Assembly (NCBI RefSeq): GCF_037041345.1
Contig: NZ_CP146287.1
Coordinates: forward strand, 1,981,143-2,045,142
DNA length: 64,000 nucleotides
Source of the DNA: Abiotrophia defectiva ATCC 49176
Lineage (GTDB): Bacteria > Bacillota > Bacilli > Lactobacillales > Aerococcaceae
Direction of reading: 5' to 3'
Made by a program: the position numbers and the translations under genes. Below the pieces are notes generated by a model. It had not been told where the DNA came from. It worked only from the letters and a program-made list of their open reading frames with translations, and ran no database searches. This document shows, piece after piece, positions 35,309 through 45,226 of the stretch (positions within the stretch are counted from its first letter, which is position 1; every line of letters starts with the position of its first letter).

Positions 35309-36729
35309 CGATTCACTCGCTTCCAAACCGTACCTTGAGGCGTATCATCTAAGAGAATGCCTTGCTCTTTGAGTTGATCACGAATCGCATCGCTACGGGC
35401 GAAATCCTTGTTGGCCCGGGCTTGACGGCGTTCCTCAATCAGCGCCTCAATTTCCTGATCAATACTATTGCTTTTATCTTCTAAATCCAAGCCAAATACT
35501 GCTAATAAATCATGTAGGACTTTGTCATAAAGTGACAGAACACCCTGGCTAGTTACTTCTAGCTCCAGGTAGCGGTTCAGGGACTTGACCAAATCAAAGA
35601 GAGCTGTAATCCCATTAGAAGCATTAAAGTCATCATCCATAGCGGTCACAAATTGCTCTTGAATGCCACTAATCTCAGTTAACCAAGCCTCATGACCTTC
35701 AAGGTCTGCACTAGCTTGCTCCTGACGGTGCTTGAGTCGACGAATTGCCTCCCGTAATTTGCTGACATTGGCTTGTGCTTCGGTAATCACTGCCTCATCA
35801 TAGCGCAAAGGACGACGGTAGTAGGTTGTCGCCAACATGTAGCGAATGACCATAGGGTCGTAGGCTCCTAACAAGTCGCGCAAAAGGACAAAGTTCCCCA
35901 GGGATTTACTCATTTTCTCATCTTGCTTCCCAATGGTCACAAAGCCATTGTGGAGCCAGTAATGGGCAAAAGTATGGCCGGTGCAAGCTTCAGACTGGGC
36001 AATCTCATTCTCATGGTGAGGGAAGGTGAGGTCTTGCCCGCCCCCGTGAATATCAATCGTATCACCTAGGTACTTAGTGGCCATAACTGAACATTCAATA
36101 TGCCAACCAGGACGGCCCGGCCCCCACGGCGAATCCCAGGCAATCTCCCCAGGCTTGGCAGTCTTCCAGAGGGCAAAGTCCAGAGGATTAGCCTTGCGTT
36201 CTGCAACTACCTGATCCAAACGTTCGCTAGCGCCAACCAATAGATCTTCTAGCGATTGGTCAGATAAATGGCCATAGTCCTTGAAGGAATCCGTCTTGAA
36301 GTAAACATCGCCTTCTGATTCATAGGCATGGCCCTTTTCGATTAAGGTCTGGACGAAGGCAATAATCTCCTCAATATTTTCCATAACCCGTGGGTGGACG
36401 GTCGCCGGTTGAATATTGAGCTGGCCAGTATCTTCCTTGAAGGCCGCAATATACTTGTCAGCAATGGCTTCAGGAGTTGAACCTTCAGCAATCGCTGCCT
36501 TGATAATTTTATCGTCAACGTCGGTGAAGTTGCTGACATAATTGACTTGATAACCTCGATACTGGAAGTAACGCCGAATAGTGTCAAAGGCTACCGCGCT
36601 ACGGGCGTTGCCGATATGGATATAGTTATAGACGGTCGGACCGCAGACATAGAAAGCCACTTGCCCTTCTTTAATGGGACGGAAGACTTCCTTCTGCCGT
36701 GTCAAGGTATTATAGACTTGTATTGCCAT
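35305..36729 (-). CDS. cysS: Cysteinyl-tRNA synthetase
   Basis: Charges tRNA-Cys. The 474-residue class I enzyme has the zinc Cys and HIGH-type motif in [19 protein letters not shown] (residues 27-45), the zinc site around WHIECSVM and [20 protein letters not shown], and KMSKSLGNF at about residue 269. AAAGGAG precedes the ATG. The usual upstream neighbour cysE is absent; ung lies there instead. No T-box leader is visible in the 36-base gap. Confidence 0.98.
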   Translation of the reverse strand: MAIQVYNTLTRQKEVFRPIKEGQVAFYVCGPTVYNYIHIGNARSAVAFDTIRRYFQYRGYQVNYVSNFTDVDDKIIKAAIAEGSTPEAIADKYIAAFKEDTGQLNIQPATVHPRVMENIEEIIAFVQTLIEKGHAYESEGDVYFKTDSFKDYGHLSDQSLEDLLVGASERLDQVVAERKANPLDFALWKTAKPGEIAWDSPWGPGRPGWHIECSVMATKYLGDTIDIHGGGQDLTFPHHENEIAQSEACTGHTFAHYWLHNGFVTIGKQDEKMSKSLGNFVLLRDLLGAYDPMVIRYMLATTYYRRPLRYDEAVITEAQANVSKLREAIRRLKHRQEQASADLEGHEAWLTEISGIQEQFVTAMDDDFNASNGITALFDLVKSLNRYLELEVTSQGVLSLYDKVLHDLLAVFGLDLEDKSNSIDQEIEALIEERRQARANKDFARSDAIRDQLKEQGILLDDTPQGTVWKRVNR

Positions 36730-36765
36730 AGTATTGCTCCTTTGCGTTAAAATAGTAAAAAGGCC

Positions 36766-37419
36766 CTAGCTAAGCCAATTAATTGGTGTCTGACCCTGTG
36801 CCTCTAAAAAGGCATTGGCTCGTGAAAAAGGTCGACTGCCAAAGAAACCGCGATAAGCAGATAGGGGACTAGGGTGCGCTGATTCAATCACCAAGTGCTG
36901 GCTAGCGGTAATCAAGGCCTTCTTCTTGCGGGCATAGGCTCCCCACAGGATGAAGACAGCCGGCTGCGCCTGTTGATTGACGACCCGAATGATGGCGTCG
37001 GTAAATGGCTCCCAAATCTGACCTGCATGGCCATTAGCCATACCGGCTGGAACGGTCAAACAGGCATTGAGTAGTAAAACTCCTTGCTGGGCCCAAGTCG
37101 TTAAGTCATGGTTGGGCTTGACGCCAATGTCATCCGCTAATTCTTTGAGAATATTCTGAAGAGAAGGGGGGGCAGGCAAATCATTAGGTACAGAAAAGCT
37201 TAATCCTTGTGCCTGACCTGGCCCGTGGTAGGGATCTTGCCCCAGAATAACCACCTTGACATCCTCTAAGGCGGTCGTTTGGATAGCATTAAAGACTCGG
37301 TCACGTGGCGGGTAGATCCTTCCTTGGCCGTAAACTTGGTCCATGAAATGATTAATTTGGCTAAAATAACCTACGGGTAGTTCTTCCTTAATGGCTTGAT
37401 GCCAGGCAGAGTGTGACAT
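36766..37419 (-). CDS. ung: Uracil-DNA glycosylase (family 1)
   Basis: Removes uracil from DNA. The 217-residue protein shows the catalytic motif [23 protein letters not shown] (Asp in GQDPYH), [16 protein letters not shown], and the C-terminal [28 protein letters not shown] is present before the ATG. It lies between gltX and cysS, where many Firmicutes carry cysE; the 36-base gap to cysS suggests a shared transcript. Confidence 0.97.
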   Translation of the reverse strand: MSHSAWHQAIKEELPVGYFSQINHFMDQVYGQGRIYPPRDRVFNAIQTTALEDVKVVILGQDPYHGPGQAQGLSFSVPNDLPAPPSLQNILKELADDIGVKPNHDLTTWAQQGVLLLNACLTVPAGMANGHAGQIWEPFTDAIIRVVNQQAQPAVFILWGAYARKKKALITASQHLVIESAHPSPLSAYRGFFGSRPFSRANAFLEAQGQTPINWLS

Positions 37420-37454
37420 ATAGGGAGCCTCCTTAGATAGCAGATGCCTTAAAA

Positions 37455-37488
37455 CAAAAGAGGTTGAGGCAAGTGCCCCAGCCTCTTA
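37455..37488 (-). terminator. Terminator after gltX
   Basis: On the minus strand AGAGGCTG and CAACCTCT form an imperfect stem with an inner GGGCA/TGCCT, followed by TTTTGTTTT. Confidence 0.7.
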
Positions 37489-37503
37489 TAGTCATCTTGA
37501 ATT

Positions 37504-38976
37504 TTATGCCAAGAGCGCTGCTACTTGGTCAATGTGGGATAGGACTTTTTCTTTGCCTAAGACTTCGATTAATGCCGGTAATTCTGGCCCATGCATTTGG
37601 CCACTCACAGCAATCCGGATTGGCATGAAGAGGCCACGCCCTTTGGCGCCTGTTTCCTTCTGCACTTCCTTGATGCAAGCTTTAATATTCGCTGCTTCAA
37701 AGTCTTCTAAGTTCGCTAACTTCTCGCGAACCGCCGCCAAGACAGCCGGCACTTGTTCGCCTGCTAAAACCTCGCGACTTTCTTCATCGATTGTTAAGCT
37801 ATCGTTGAAGAAGAGGCTAGACAGAGATACGATTTCTGCCCCATAAGACATTTGTTCGTGGAAGAGGGAGACGACCTTAGTCACCCAAGCTAACTCTTCT
37901 TCTGATGGATTAGCCGATACACGACCTGCCTCAATCAGGTGTGGCAAGGCCAGTGCCGTCACTTCATCAAGACTCGCTTGCTTCATGTAGGTATTGTTAA
38001 TCCATTCCAATTTCTTGGTGTCGAAGGAAGCTGGTGAGGTAGATAAACGTTCATAGTCAAAGAGCTCAATTAACTGGTCACGACCAAAAATTTCCTCTTC
38101 CCCGACTGGAGACCAGCCCAAGAGGGCGATAAAGTTGAAGATAGCTTCTGGTAAATAGCCCAGGTTACGGTATTGTTCGATAAATTGCAAGATAGCACCG
38201 TCACGTTTGCTGAGTTTCTTATGAGTCTCAGCATTAACGATTAAGGTCATGTGACCAAAACGTGGGTAGTCCCAACCGAAAGCATCATAAATCATCATTT
38301 GCTTAGGTGTATTAGCGATATGGTCATCCCCCCGCAATACATGGGTAATACCCATAAGGTGGTCATCGACCGTTACCGCAAAGTTATAAGTTGGCATGCC
38401 GTCGCGCTTACGGATCACCCAGTCACCAGAGACACTGCGTGATTCGAAGGTAATCGGACCCTTAACCAGATCTTCAAATTCATAGGTCACATCTTCTGGC
38501 ACGCGGAAACGAATAACCGGTACACGGCCTTCCGCTTCAAAGGCAGCTTCTTCTTCAGGCGTTAGATGGGCATGTTGGCCACCATAGTGTGGCATTTCGC
38601 CACGGACTTGTTGGGCTTCACGTTCTGCTTCTAATTCTTCTTCCGTCATGTAGCACTTGTAGGCCTTGCCTTCTGCCAAGAGTTGGTCAATCAGTGGGTT
38701 GTAAATATGCAGACGCTCTGACTGACGGTAAGGACCCACTTGGCCTGGCTTATTAGGCGCTTCATCCCAGTCCATCCCCAACCAGGTTAAGTTATCTAGC
38801 TGGCTCTTCTCGCCATGCTCAAGATTACGTTTTAAGTCGGTATCTTCAATCCGAATGACGAAGTCCCCGCCATAGTGGCGCGCGAAAAGATAGTTGAAGA
38901 GCGCAGTCCGCGCATTCCCGATGTGTAATTCTCCTGTTGGGCTTGGTGCATAACGCACACGTACTTTTGAAGTCAT
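37504..38976 (-). CDS. gltX: Glutamyl-tRNA synthetase
   Basis: Charges tRNA-Glu and, in many Firmicutes, also tRNA-Gln for later transamidation. The 490-residue class I enzyme opens [28 protein letters not shown] (HIGH-type motif at about residues 18-21) and has the KLSKRDGAI signature (KMSKS-like) near residue 254. The anticodon-binding domain follows. AAAGAGG precedes the ATG. It is the third gene after radA-yacL. Confidence 0.98.
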   Translation of the reverse strand: MTSKVRVRYAPSPTGELHIGNARTALFNYLFARHYGGDFVIRIEDTDLKRNLEHGEKSQLDNLTWLGMDWDEAPNKPGQVGPYRQSERLHIYNPLIDQLLAEGKAYKCYMTEEELEAEREAQQVRGEMPHYGGQHAHLTPEEEAAFEAEGRVPVIRFRVPEDVTYEFEDLVKGPITFESRSVSGDWVIRKRDGMPTYNFAVTVDDHLMGITHVLRGDDHIANTPKQMMIYDAFGWDYPRFGHMTLIVNAETHKKLSKRDGAILQFIEQYRNLGYLPEAIFNFIALLGWSPVGEEEIFGRDQLIELFDYERLSTSPASFDTKKLEWINNTYMKQASLDEVTALALPHLIEAGRVSANPSEEELAWVTKVVSLFHEQMSYGAEIVSLSSLFFNDSLTIDEESREVLAGEQVPAVLAAVREKLANLEDFEAANIKACIKEVQKETGAKGRGLFMPIRIAVSGQMHGPELPALIEVLGKEKVLSHIDQVAALLA

Positions 38977-38992
38977 GTAGTTTCCTCTTTCC

Positions 38993-40111
38993 TTAGTAAT
39001 GTGACTGCTTGGTTTCGATTTTATCTTGCGAGTGAGCGGGCTTAGCGAAAATCATACGCCCAGCGCTAGTTTGAAGGGCGCTAGTAACAATGACTTTCAG
39101 TCGCTCATTCATGTAATGTTGCCCGTCTTCGACCACAATCATGGTCCCGTCATCCAAATAGGCAACCCCTTGTTTGCGCTCGGTCCCGGACTTAACCACC
39201 GTGACTTCCATGATTTCGCCAGGAATCACGACGGGTTTGACTGCTAAGGCCAAGGCATTGATGTTAAAGACGGTGACATTCTGAAATTCACAGACCTTAT
39301 TTAAATTATAATCGTTTGTGACGACGGCTGCATCAATTAATTTTGCCAAACGAATCAGCTTGCTGTCAACCTCTGGCACATCGTCAAAATCCCCATCATA
39401 AAATTCGATTGGAATGAGCGATTCTTTTTGCAAGCTGTTGAGAATATCCAGCCCTCGGCGACCACGAGCACGTTTGAGCGAATCTGCTGAGTCCGCGATG
39501 AACTGCAATTCCTTAAGCACAAAGTTAGGAATCACGAGTACCCCTTCTAAGAAGTGGGTCTTGGCAATGTCGGCAATCCGCCCATCAATGATAACGCTAG
39601 TATCTAAGAGTTTGTAGCGGTGGAAATTCTCGCCAGCCTTGCGCTCCAAGATACGGCTTTCCTGTTTTTCCCGCTTGCTAGCAGAGCGACTAAAAATCGT
39701 TCGCCATTCATCCTGCCGACTGGTTGCAGTTTGGTAGCCAACAATGGATAGGATGACCGACAAAACCAAGGGCAGGGCGTTAGAGATAAAGGGAATTTGC
39801 AAATTAGAGAAGGGGAGTGAGATGAGATAGCCGATAATCAGACCGACAACCCCACCAATAGTCCCGAAGAAGATGGTTGAGGTGGTTTGTTTGTTTAAGA
39901 TTTCTTGTGTCTTGCGAATCCAACGAGCTAACAAAGGTGAGGCGAGATTTCCCAAGAGGGCGAAAATAATTGCGAATAATAAACCGTTAAAGTAGGTGTT
40001 CTGCAAGAAAACTTGCGTTAAATGTAACCACGGCCAGATAGAAGCCCCAAAGGAGACGCCAAAACTCAGTCCGATAATGGCTGAAACCATTAAGACAATA
40101 CGTTTAAACAT
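38993..40111 (-). CDS. yacL: PIN/TRAM-domain membrane protein (YacL)
   Basis: A 372-residue protein with four N-terminal membrane segments (residues 1-130), a PIN nuclease-like domain ([47 protein letters not shown]) and a C-terminal TRAM RNA-binding domain ([34 protein letters not shown]). It is conserved between radA and gltX in Firmicutes. The exact role is not established; a membrane-bound RNase or RNA-binding function is likely. Confidence 0.92.
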   Translation of the reverse strand: MFKRIVLMVSAIIGLSFGVSFGASIWPWLHLTQVFLQNTYFNGLLFAIIFALLGNLASPLLARWIRKTQEILNKQTTSTIFFGTIGGVVGLIIGYLISLPFSNLQIPFISNALPLVLSVILSIVGYQTATSRQDEWRTIFSRSASKREKQESRILERKAGENFHRYKLLDTSVIIDGRIADIAKTHFLEGVLVIPNFVLKELQFIADSADSLKRARGRRGLDILNSLQKESLIPIEFYDGDFDDVPEVDSKLIRLAKLIDAAVVTNDYNLNKVCEFQNVTVFNINALALAVKPVVIPGEIMEVTVVKSGTERKQGVAYLDDGTMIVVEDGQHYMNERLKVIVTSALQTSAGRMIFAKPAHSQDKIETKQSHY

Positions 40112-40154
40112 AAACCTTCCTCCTTTCCTGTTTTTTTATAATGATGGCCTCCCC

Positions 40155-41543
40155 CTATTGGCGGGGGAAGACCTTATGAATGGCTTCCTGGATAGTGGCC
40201 ACTGGCACAATTTCGATTGCTATTGTCTGATCCAGGCCTGCTAGATTATTTTTGGGAATATAGGCTCGCTTAAAGCCCAGTTTGGCAGCTTCCTTGAGGC
40301 GCTCCTTGATTTGGCTAACCCGTCGGATTTCCCCCGTCAGACCAATTTCGCCGATGAAGCAATCTTCGATCTTAGTGGCCTGATTCCAATAACTAGACGC
40401 GATGCTGACTGCAATGGCCAAATCAATTGCCGGCTCGTCTAATTTAACGCCGCCTGTAATCTTGAAGAAGGCATCCTGATTTTGCACCAGCAGACCGCAG
40501 TGCTTTTCCATAACTGCCAAGAGCAGTGACACGCGTTGATAGTCAATCCCCGAGGAGGTGCGTTTGGCAGTCCCATAGACAGTTGGAGTCATCAGAGACT
40601 GGATTTCCGCCAAAATCGGCCGCGTCCCTTCAATCGAAGCCACAACAGTCGAACCCGTCGCGCCAGCCAAACGTTCTTCCAGGAAGAGTTCTGAAGGGTT
40701 GGTTACTTCTTCCAAACCTGCTTCCAGCATTTCAAAGACCCCTAACTCATGTGTGGAGCCAAAGCGATTTTTCACGGCTCGCAAGACCCGGAAACGATTA
40801 TGGCGCTCGCCCTCAAAGTAGAGAACGGTATCCACCATGTGTTCCAACATCCGAGGCCCTGCAATATTGCCCTCCTTGGTCACGTGACCGACAATAAAGG
40901 TCGCAATATTATTATCCTTGGCAATCCGCATTAAGATAGCGGTAGCTTCCCGCAATTGGGAAACACTTCCCGCCACCCCAGTATGATCTGCCAGTTGCAT
41001 GGTCTGGATAGAGTCGATAATCAAAATGTCTGGAGCAATACGCTGAACTTCGCCAGCAATAACTGCTAAGTCCGTCTCCGATAAGAGATAGAAATGACTG
41101 TCCTTGAGTGATAGGCGTTCCGCCCGCATTTTAATTTGGGAGAGACTCTCTTCCCCAGAAACATAGAGGACGGTCTGACCTAGATTAGCCAGTTGAATCG
41201 AGACCTGGAGCAAGAGGGTAGACTTACCAATCCCAGGATCGCCCCCAATCAGAACCAAACTGCCGGCTACCACCCCGCCCCCCAAGACCCGGTCGAACTC
41301 TTGGAAATTGGTATGGGTCCGCGTTTCAGCCTTGTAGGTGATTTCTTCTAGGCGTTGAGCCCGGTTGGCACCTTCACCGCGCTGGGTCAAAACCTTGAAC
41401 TGGCTTTTCTCAGTCTTAATGGTCGATTGGACAATTTGTTCTTCCATCTGATTCCAAGCGCCACAATTAGGACACTTACCCAGATACTTAGCCGATTCAT
41501 AGCCGCAGGCCATACATTCGTAGCTTACTTTTTTCTTGGCCAT
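40155..41543 (-). CDS. radA: DNA repair helicase RadA
   Basis: RadA (Sms) drives branch migration in recombination and transformation. The 462-residue protein has an N-terminal zinc finger ([18 protein letters not shown]), a RecA-like core with Walker [13 protein letters not shown] (about residues 97-108), the [13 protein letters not shown] motif, and a C-terminal Lon-protease-like domain. It begins the radA-yacL-gltX series, 36 bases after dut. Its role in competence agrees with the comC and sigH genes elsewhere in the window. Confidence 0.97.
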   Translation of the reverse strand: MAKKKVSYECMACGYESAKYLGKCPNCGAWNQMEEQIVQSTIKTEKSQFKVLTQRGEGANRAQRLEEITYKAETRTHTNFQEFDRVLGGGVVAGSLVLIGGDPGIGKSTLLLQVSIQLANLGQTVLYVSGEESLSQIKMRAERLSLKDSHFYLLSETDLAVIAGEVQRIAPDILIIDSIQTMQLADHTGVAGSVSQLREATAILMRIAKDNNIATFIVGHVTKEGNIAGPRMLEHMVDTVLYFEGERHNRFRVLRAVKNRFGSTHELGVFEMLEAGLEEVTNPSELFLEERLAGATGSTVVASIEGTRPILAEIQSLMTPTVYGTAKRTSSGIDYQRVSLLLAVMEKHCGLLVQNQDAFFKITGGVKLDEPAIDLAIAVSIASSYWNQATKIEDCFIGEIGLTGEIRRVSQIKERLKEAAKLGFKRAYIPKNNLAGLDQTIAIEIVPVATIQEAIHKVFPRQ

Positions 41544-41579
41544 AGCTTTCCTTCTTTCTTTGGCTCTAGTCCTTAGAGC

Positions 41580-42146
41580 CTATTGTTGGTGATGACCAGA
41601 GGAGCCGAAGCCTCCTTCGCGGGCAGCCTGCCCACCATGGTCGCCATCTGCCTTCAAGAAAGGTAAGAAGATGGCTTGGGCAATGCGCTCACCTTTTTGG
41701 ATGGTTTGGTCAAAGAGCCCAAAGTTGCTAAGTTGAACATAGACATGCCCTTCATTGCTAGGATTATTATAGTAGTCTGCATCAATGACGCCCACTCCGT
41801 TAGGAACCTGCAAGAAACGCTTGAGCGGGTTACTAGAGCGGTTAATAATTTGTAAGTATTCGTCTTCCTGCATATAAACCTTAAGCCCAGTAGGCACAAG
41901 GGTTGGTTTCAACAAGCGCTGTGGATCCTCTGTTGGCTCCTTTTGGGTTGGTTTGGCATGAATCCATTGTTTCATTTCCATGGCTAAATAGCGGAAAACT
42001 TGTCGCCAGTAAGACGGAACCACAATGGTTTCTGCCGCTTCCAAATCATAACCAGCGGCATGATGGGTCGCTCGCTGTGGCAGTTGGATGGCTTTATCTT
42101 GGTAGCTAGTGATGACTTCAAAGCCACGTTTTCTTTCCTGGGTCAT
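41580..42146 (-). CDS. dut: dUTP diphosphatase (trimeric dUTPase family)
   Basis: Hydrolyses dUTP to dUMP. The 188-residue product has motif 1 AAGYDLEAAETI, motif 2 IINRSSNPLKR, motif 3 GVGVIDADYYNNPSNEGHVYVQLSN, motif 4 KGERIAQAIFLPF and the C-terminal Gly-rich motif 5 REGGFGSSG. A roughly 35-residue insertion between motifs 1 and 2 (WRQVFRYLAMEMKQW onward) makes it longer than the minimal enzyme. Located just upstream of radA, as in many lactic acid bacteria. Confidence 0.95.
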   Translation of the reverse strand: MTQERKRGFEVITSYQDKAIQLPQRATHHAAGYDLEAAETIVVPSYWRQVFRYLAMEMKQWIHAKPTQKEPTEDPQRLLKPTLVPTGLKVYMQEDEYLQIINRSSNPLKRFLQVPNGVGVIDADYYNNPSNEGHVYVQLSNFGLFDQTIQKGERIAQAIFLPFLKADGDHGGQAAREGGFGSSGHHQQ

Positions 42147-42313
42147 AAGACACCCCTTTTCTACTGAATCATCTCTATTTTACCAAATTTCCCGACCAAT
42201 AGGGTAATAAAAGCAATAAAAGTGCTTGAAAAATCACACTTTCTTGCTCTTTTTAGAAAACCTTTTACTTTTTGTACAATCTGCCGAAGAAATTTGTGCA
42301 GTTTGTCAATGGA

Positions 42314-42332
42314 ATTGTAAACCGTTTTCAAT
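42314..42332. promoter_or_regulatory. Operator-like palindrome upstream of msmK
   Basis: ATTGtAAACcGTTTtCAAT is a 19-bp palindrome with one mismatched pair and a central C. It resembles LacI/GalR-type and cre (CcpA) sites, but has one base more than the cre consensus. It lies about 50 bases before the gene, at the likely promoter. Confidence 0.5.
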
Positions 42333-42380
42333 TACACTGTAGATGTCAATAAAATCAATCAATAAGGAGCGAATTTTCCT

Positions 42381-43493
42381 ATGGTAGAAATGAAATTAAA
42401 AGGTATCCACAAGAAATACGATAATGCCGACTTCTATTCCGTTACTGACTTTAACTTAGACATCGCAGACCGCGAATTTATTGTCTTCGTTGGCCCTTCT
42501 GGTTGTGGTAAGTCCACTACATTACGTATGATTGCCGGTTTGGAAGATATTTCTGAAGGGGAATTATGGATTGGCGACCGCCTTATGAACGACGTGGCAC
42601 CTAAAGACCGCGACATCGCCATGGTATTCCAAAACTACGCCCTCTACCCACACATGACTGTCTTCGACAACATGGCCTTCGGTTTGAAACTTCGTAAATA
42701 TCCAAAAGAAGAAATCAAACAACGTGTAGAGAACGCAGCTGAAATTTTAGGCTTAACTCAATACTTAGACCGTAAACCAGCTGCTTTGTCTGGTGGTCAA
42801 CGTCAACGTGTTGCCTTGGGTCGTGCCATTGTCCGCGACGCTAAAGTCTTCCTCATGGACGAACCGCTCTCTAACTTGGATGCTAAACTCCGTGTACAAA
42901 TGCGTGCTGAAATTGCAAAATTACACCAACGCTTGAACACTACTACCATCTACGTAACCCACGACCAAACCGAAGCTATGACCATGGCTAGCCGGATTGT
43001 CATCATGAAAGATGGGATTATCCAACAAATCGGTAGCCCGCAAGAAGTTTACGATACACCAAACAATGTCTTCGTTGCTGGCTTTATTGGCTCTCCTGCC
43101 ATGAACTTCTTCAAAGTTAAATTCGAAAACGGCACTATCAGCAATGGCCACGACTTAACTCTAGAAGTAACAGATCCACAACGTCGCTACTTAGTAGAAC
43201 GTGGCTACGAAGGCAAGGAAGTCATCTTTGGTATTCGTCCAGAAGACATTCAATCTGAACAAATCTTCTTAGACTCCTATCCAAAATCAGTAGTTCGTTC
43301 AGAAGTTGTCGTATCTGAATTATTAGGGGCAGAAACTATGCTTTACTCTAAAGTTGGGGACACTGAATTCATCGCTCGTGTGGATGCACGTGACTACCAC
43401 AACCCAGGTGAAACCGTAGAACTCGGTTTCAACATGAACAAGGCTCACTTCTTCGATTCAGAAACCGAATTAGTAATTCGCGAAGAAGCTTAA
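42381..43493 (+). CDS. msmK: Sugar ABC transporter ATPase (MsmK/MsmX type)
   Basis: A 370-residue ATPase that energises carbohydrate ABC importers (MalK/UgpC family). It has Walker A GPSGCGKST (about residues 37-45), signature LSGGQRQRVALGRAIV, Walker B VFLMDEPLSNLDAKLR, and a C-terminal TOBE regulatory domain. No permease or binding-protein genes are adjacent, so it is probably the shared ATPase that serves several sugar importers, as MsmX and MsmK do. It has its own terminator. An operator-like palindrome suggests sugar-dependent control. Confidence 0.94.
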   Translation: MVEMKLKGIHKKYDNADFYSVTDFNLDIADREFIVFVGPSGCGKSTTLRMIAGLEDISEGELWIGDRLMNDVAPKDRDIAMVFQNYALYPHMTVFDNMAFGLKLRKYPKEEIKQRVENAAEILGLTQYLDRKPAALSGGQRQRVALGRAIVRDAKVFLMDEPLSNLDAKLRVQMRAEIAKLHQRLNTTTIYVTHDQTEAMTMASRIVIMKDGIIQQIGSPQEVYDTPNNVFVAGFIGSPAMNFFKVKFENGTISNGHDLTLEVTDPQRRYLVERGYEGKEVIFGIRPEDIQSEQIFLDSYPKSVVRSEVVVSELLGAETMLYSKVGDTEFIARVDARDYHNPGETVELGFNMNKAHFFDSETELVIREEA

Positions 43494-43516
43494 GCTTAAC
43501 TCGTCTACCGCTCCGG

Positions 43517-43541
43517 CCCTCCTCATCTGAGGAGGGTTTTT
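43517..43541 (+). terminator. Terminator of msmK
   Basis: CCCTCCTC-ATCT-GAGGAGGG is followed by TTTTT. Confidence 0.92.
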
Positions 43542-43582
43542 GGCGTCTATCTGACGACAATTGCACCTCAAATCTGTGACAA

Positions 43583-43608
43583 GTCCCTAACATCCGTCAT
43601 TTAGGGAC
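43583..43608. repeat. Inverted repeat upstream of the amylase promoter
   Basis: GTCCCTAA and TTAGGGAC are separated by ten bases, just upstream of the amylase promoter. There is no T tract, so an operator is more likely than a terminator. Confidence 0.45.
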
Positions 43609-43617
43609 CGGTATCAG

Positions 43618-43646
43618 TTGATTTTTGCCTGCCATCGTCCTAGAAT
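43618..43646 (+). promoter_or_regulatory. Promoter of the alpha-amylase gene
   Basis: TTGATT and TAGAAT are 17 bases apart, about 35 bases before the ATG. Confidence 0.7.
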
Positions 43647-43680
43647 AGAGCCATACAAATTGTAAAAGGAGGCTCGCACC

Positions 43681-45138
43681 ATGCAAAACCAGACTTTAAT
43701 GCAAGCTTTTGAATGGTATCTGCCGAGTGACCACCAGCACTGGAATCGACTTGCCCAACTAACTCCAGAATTGGCTGCCAAGGGCATTCGCAAAATCTGG
43801 CTCCCGCCTGCTTTCAAAGGCACCAACAAAGACGACGTCGGCTATGGCGTCTATGACTTGTTTGACTTGGGAGAATTCGACCAGAAGGGGACCATCCCTA
43901 CTAAATACGGAACAAAAGACGACTATCTCAATCTGATTGAAACCTTGAAAGCTAACGGGATTGACCCCATCGCTGATATCGTCCTCAACCACAAGGCCGG
44001 CGCCGACCACAAGGAACGCTTTACGGTCATTGAGATGAATCCTAACAATCGTCAAGAAGCCATTTCTGAACCCTTCGAAATTGAAGGTTGGACTTGCTTC
44101 ACCTTTGATGGTCGCCAGAAAGCCTACAATGATTTCACCTGGCACTGGTATCACTTTACAGGGACCGACTATGACGCTGGCCGTAACCGATCCGGTATTT
44201 ATCTGATTCAAGGGGATAATAAGGGTTGGGCTGACGACACGCTCGTTGACGACGAGAACGGTAACTATGACTATCTTATGTATGATGACATCGACTTCAA
44301 GCATCCGGAAGTGGTCCAACATCTCTATGATTGGGCCCATTGGTTTATTGAAACAACCGGAGTTCGCGGCTTCCGCCTAGATGCCGTTAAACACATCGAT
44401 TCCTTCTTCATGAAAAACTTTATCCGGGACTTAACCGAACACTATGGCGATGATTTCTATGTCTTCGGTGAATTCTGGAATGGCGACGAAGAAGCCAATA
44501 GCCAATATTTGGAGAAAACTGACTTTCACTATGACTTAGTAGACGTCAAGCTCCACCAGAACTTCTTCGATGCCGGTCAAGCTGGGGCAGACTACGACTT
44601 GAGTAAGATTTTCGACCAAACTCTCATGCAAAACTACCCAGAATCGGCGGTTACCTTCGTTGATAACCACGATACCCAACGGGGTCAAGCCCTTGAATCG
44701 ACCGTAGCAGAATGGTTCAAGCCTCTGGCTTATGCCATGATTCTCTTGCGCCAATCCGGTTTACCTTGTGTCTTCTATGGCGACTACATGGGTATCCAAG
44801 GGGACTTTGCCCAAGAATCCTTCCAGGAAGTCATCGATAAATTGCTCAACCTACGGCTTTACCATGCCTATGGTCAAGAAACTGACTATCTCGATGATCC
44901 TAACTGTATTGCTTGGACTCGGGCTGGTAATGAAGAAAATGATGGCCGGCCATTGGCAGTTATTCTCTCCAACAAAGACGATGCTAGCAAGCGCCTCTTC
45001 TTGGGTTCTGAATGGGCTGGCCGCACTTTCCGCGATGGCTTAGAACATCATGAAGCCAGCATCACCATCGAAGAAGACGGTTGGGCTGATTTCCCAGTTC
45101 ATGGTGGCTCTGTCTCTGCTTGGATTTTAGCTGATTAA
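43681..45138 (+). CDS. Cytoplasmic alpha-amylase (GH13, AmyS/AmyA type)
   Basis: A 485-residue GH13 enzyme hydrolysing alpha-1,4-glucans. The start MQNQTLMQAFEWYLP lacks a signal peptide, so it acts inside the cell, presumably on imported maltodextrins or glycogen. The four GH13 regions are seen: DIVLNHKAG, GFRLDAVKHID (nucleophile Asp), VFGEFWNG (acid Glu) and FVDNHDTQ. AAAGGAGG precedes the ATG. Neighbouring msmK, a maltodextrin-type ATPase, fits the same pathway. The gene is followed by palindrome copy 3. Confidence 0.94.
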   Translation: MQNQTLMQAFEWYLPSDHQHWNRLAQLTPELAAKGIRKIWLPPAFKGTNKDDVGYGVYDLFDLGEFDQKGTIPTKYGTKDDYLNLIETLKANGIDPIADIVLNHKAGADHKERFTVIEMNPNNRQEAISEPFEIEGWTCFTFDGRQKAYNDFTWHWYHFTGTDYDAGRNRSGIYLIQGDNKGWADDTLVDDENGNYDYLMYDDIDFKHPEVVQHLYDWAHWFIETTGVRGFRLDAVKHIDSFFMKNFIRDLTEHYGDDFYVFGEFWNGDEEANSQYLEKTDFHYDLVDVKLHQNFFDAGQAGADYDLSKIFDQTLMQNYPESAVTFVDNHDTQRGQALESTVAEWFKPLAYAMILLRQSGLPCVFYGDYMGIQGDFAQESFQEVIDKLLNLRLYHAYGQETDYLDDPNCIAWTRAGNEENDGRPLAVILSNKDDASKRLFLGSEWAGRTFRDGLEHHEASITIEEDGWADFPVHGGSVSAWILAD

Positions 45139-45157
45139 GCAATTAATAGTAGATAAA

Positions 45158-45191
45158 TTTCCCATTATATCATATATGATATAATGGGAAA
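45158..45191. repeat. Perfect 34-bp palindrome, copy 3 of 3
   Basis: The arm TTTCCCATTATATCATA joins directly to its reverse complement. The 26-bp core is identical to the copies at 14898-14923 and 25194-25219. It lies between amylase and the convergent dnaB. Confidence 0.9.
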
Positions 45192-45195
45192 GCAA

Positions 45196-45226
45196 AAGGC
45201 TGAGACTTGAGTCTCAGCCTTATTTT
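45196..45226. terminator. Bidirectional terminator between amylase and dnaB
   Basis: AAGGCTGAGAC-TTGA-GTCTCAGCCTT is followed by TATTTTTT on the plus strand and by TTGCTTT on the minus strand, adjacent to the dnaB stop. Confidence 0.88.

Noticed and set aside
36730..39000. T-box leaders for cysS or gltX
   Set aside because: The gaps upstream of cysS (36 bases) and gltX (16 bases) are too short, and no T-box sequence (TGGNACCGCG) is seen.
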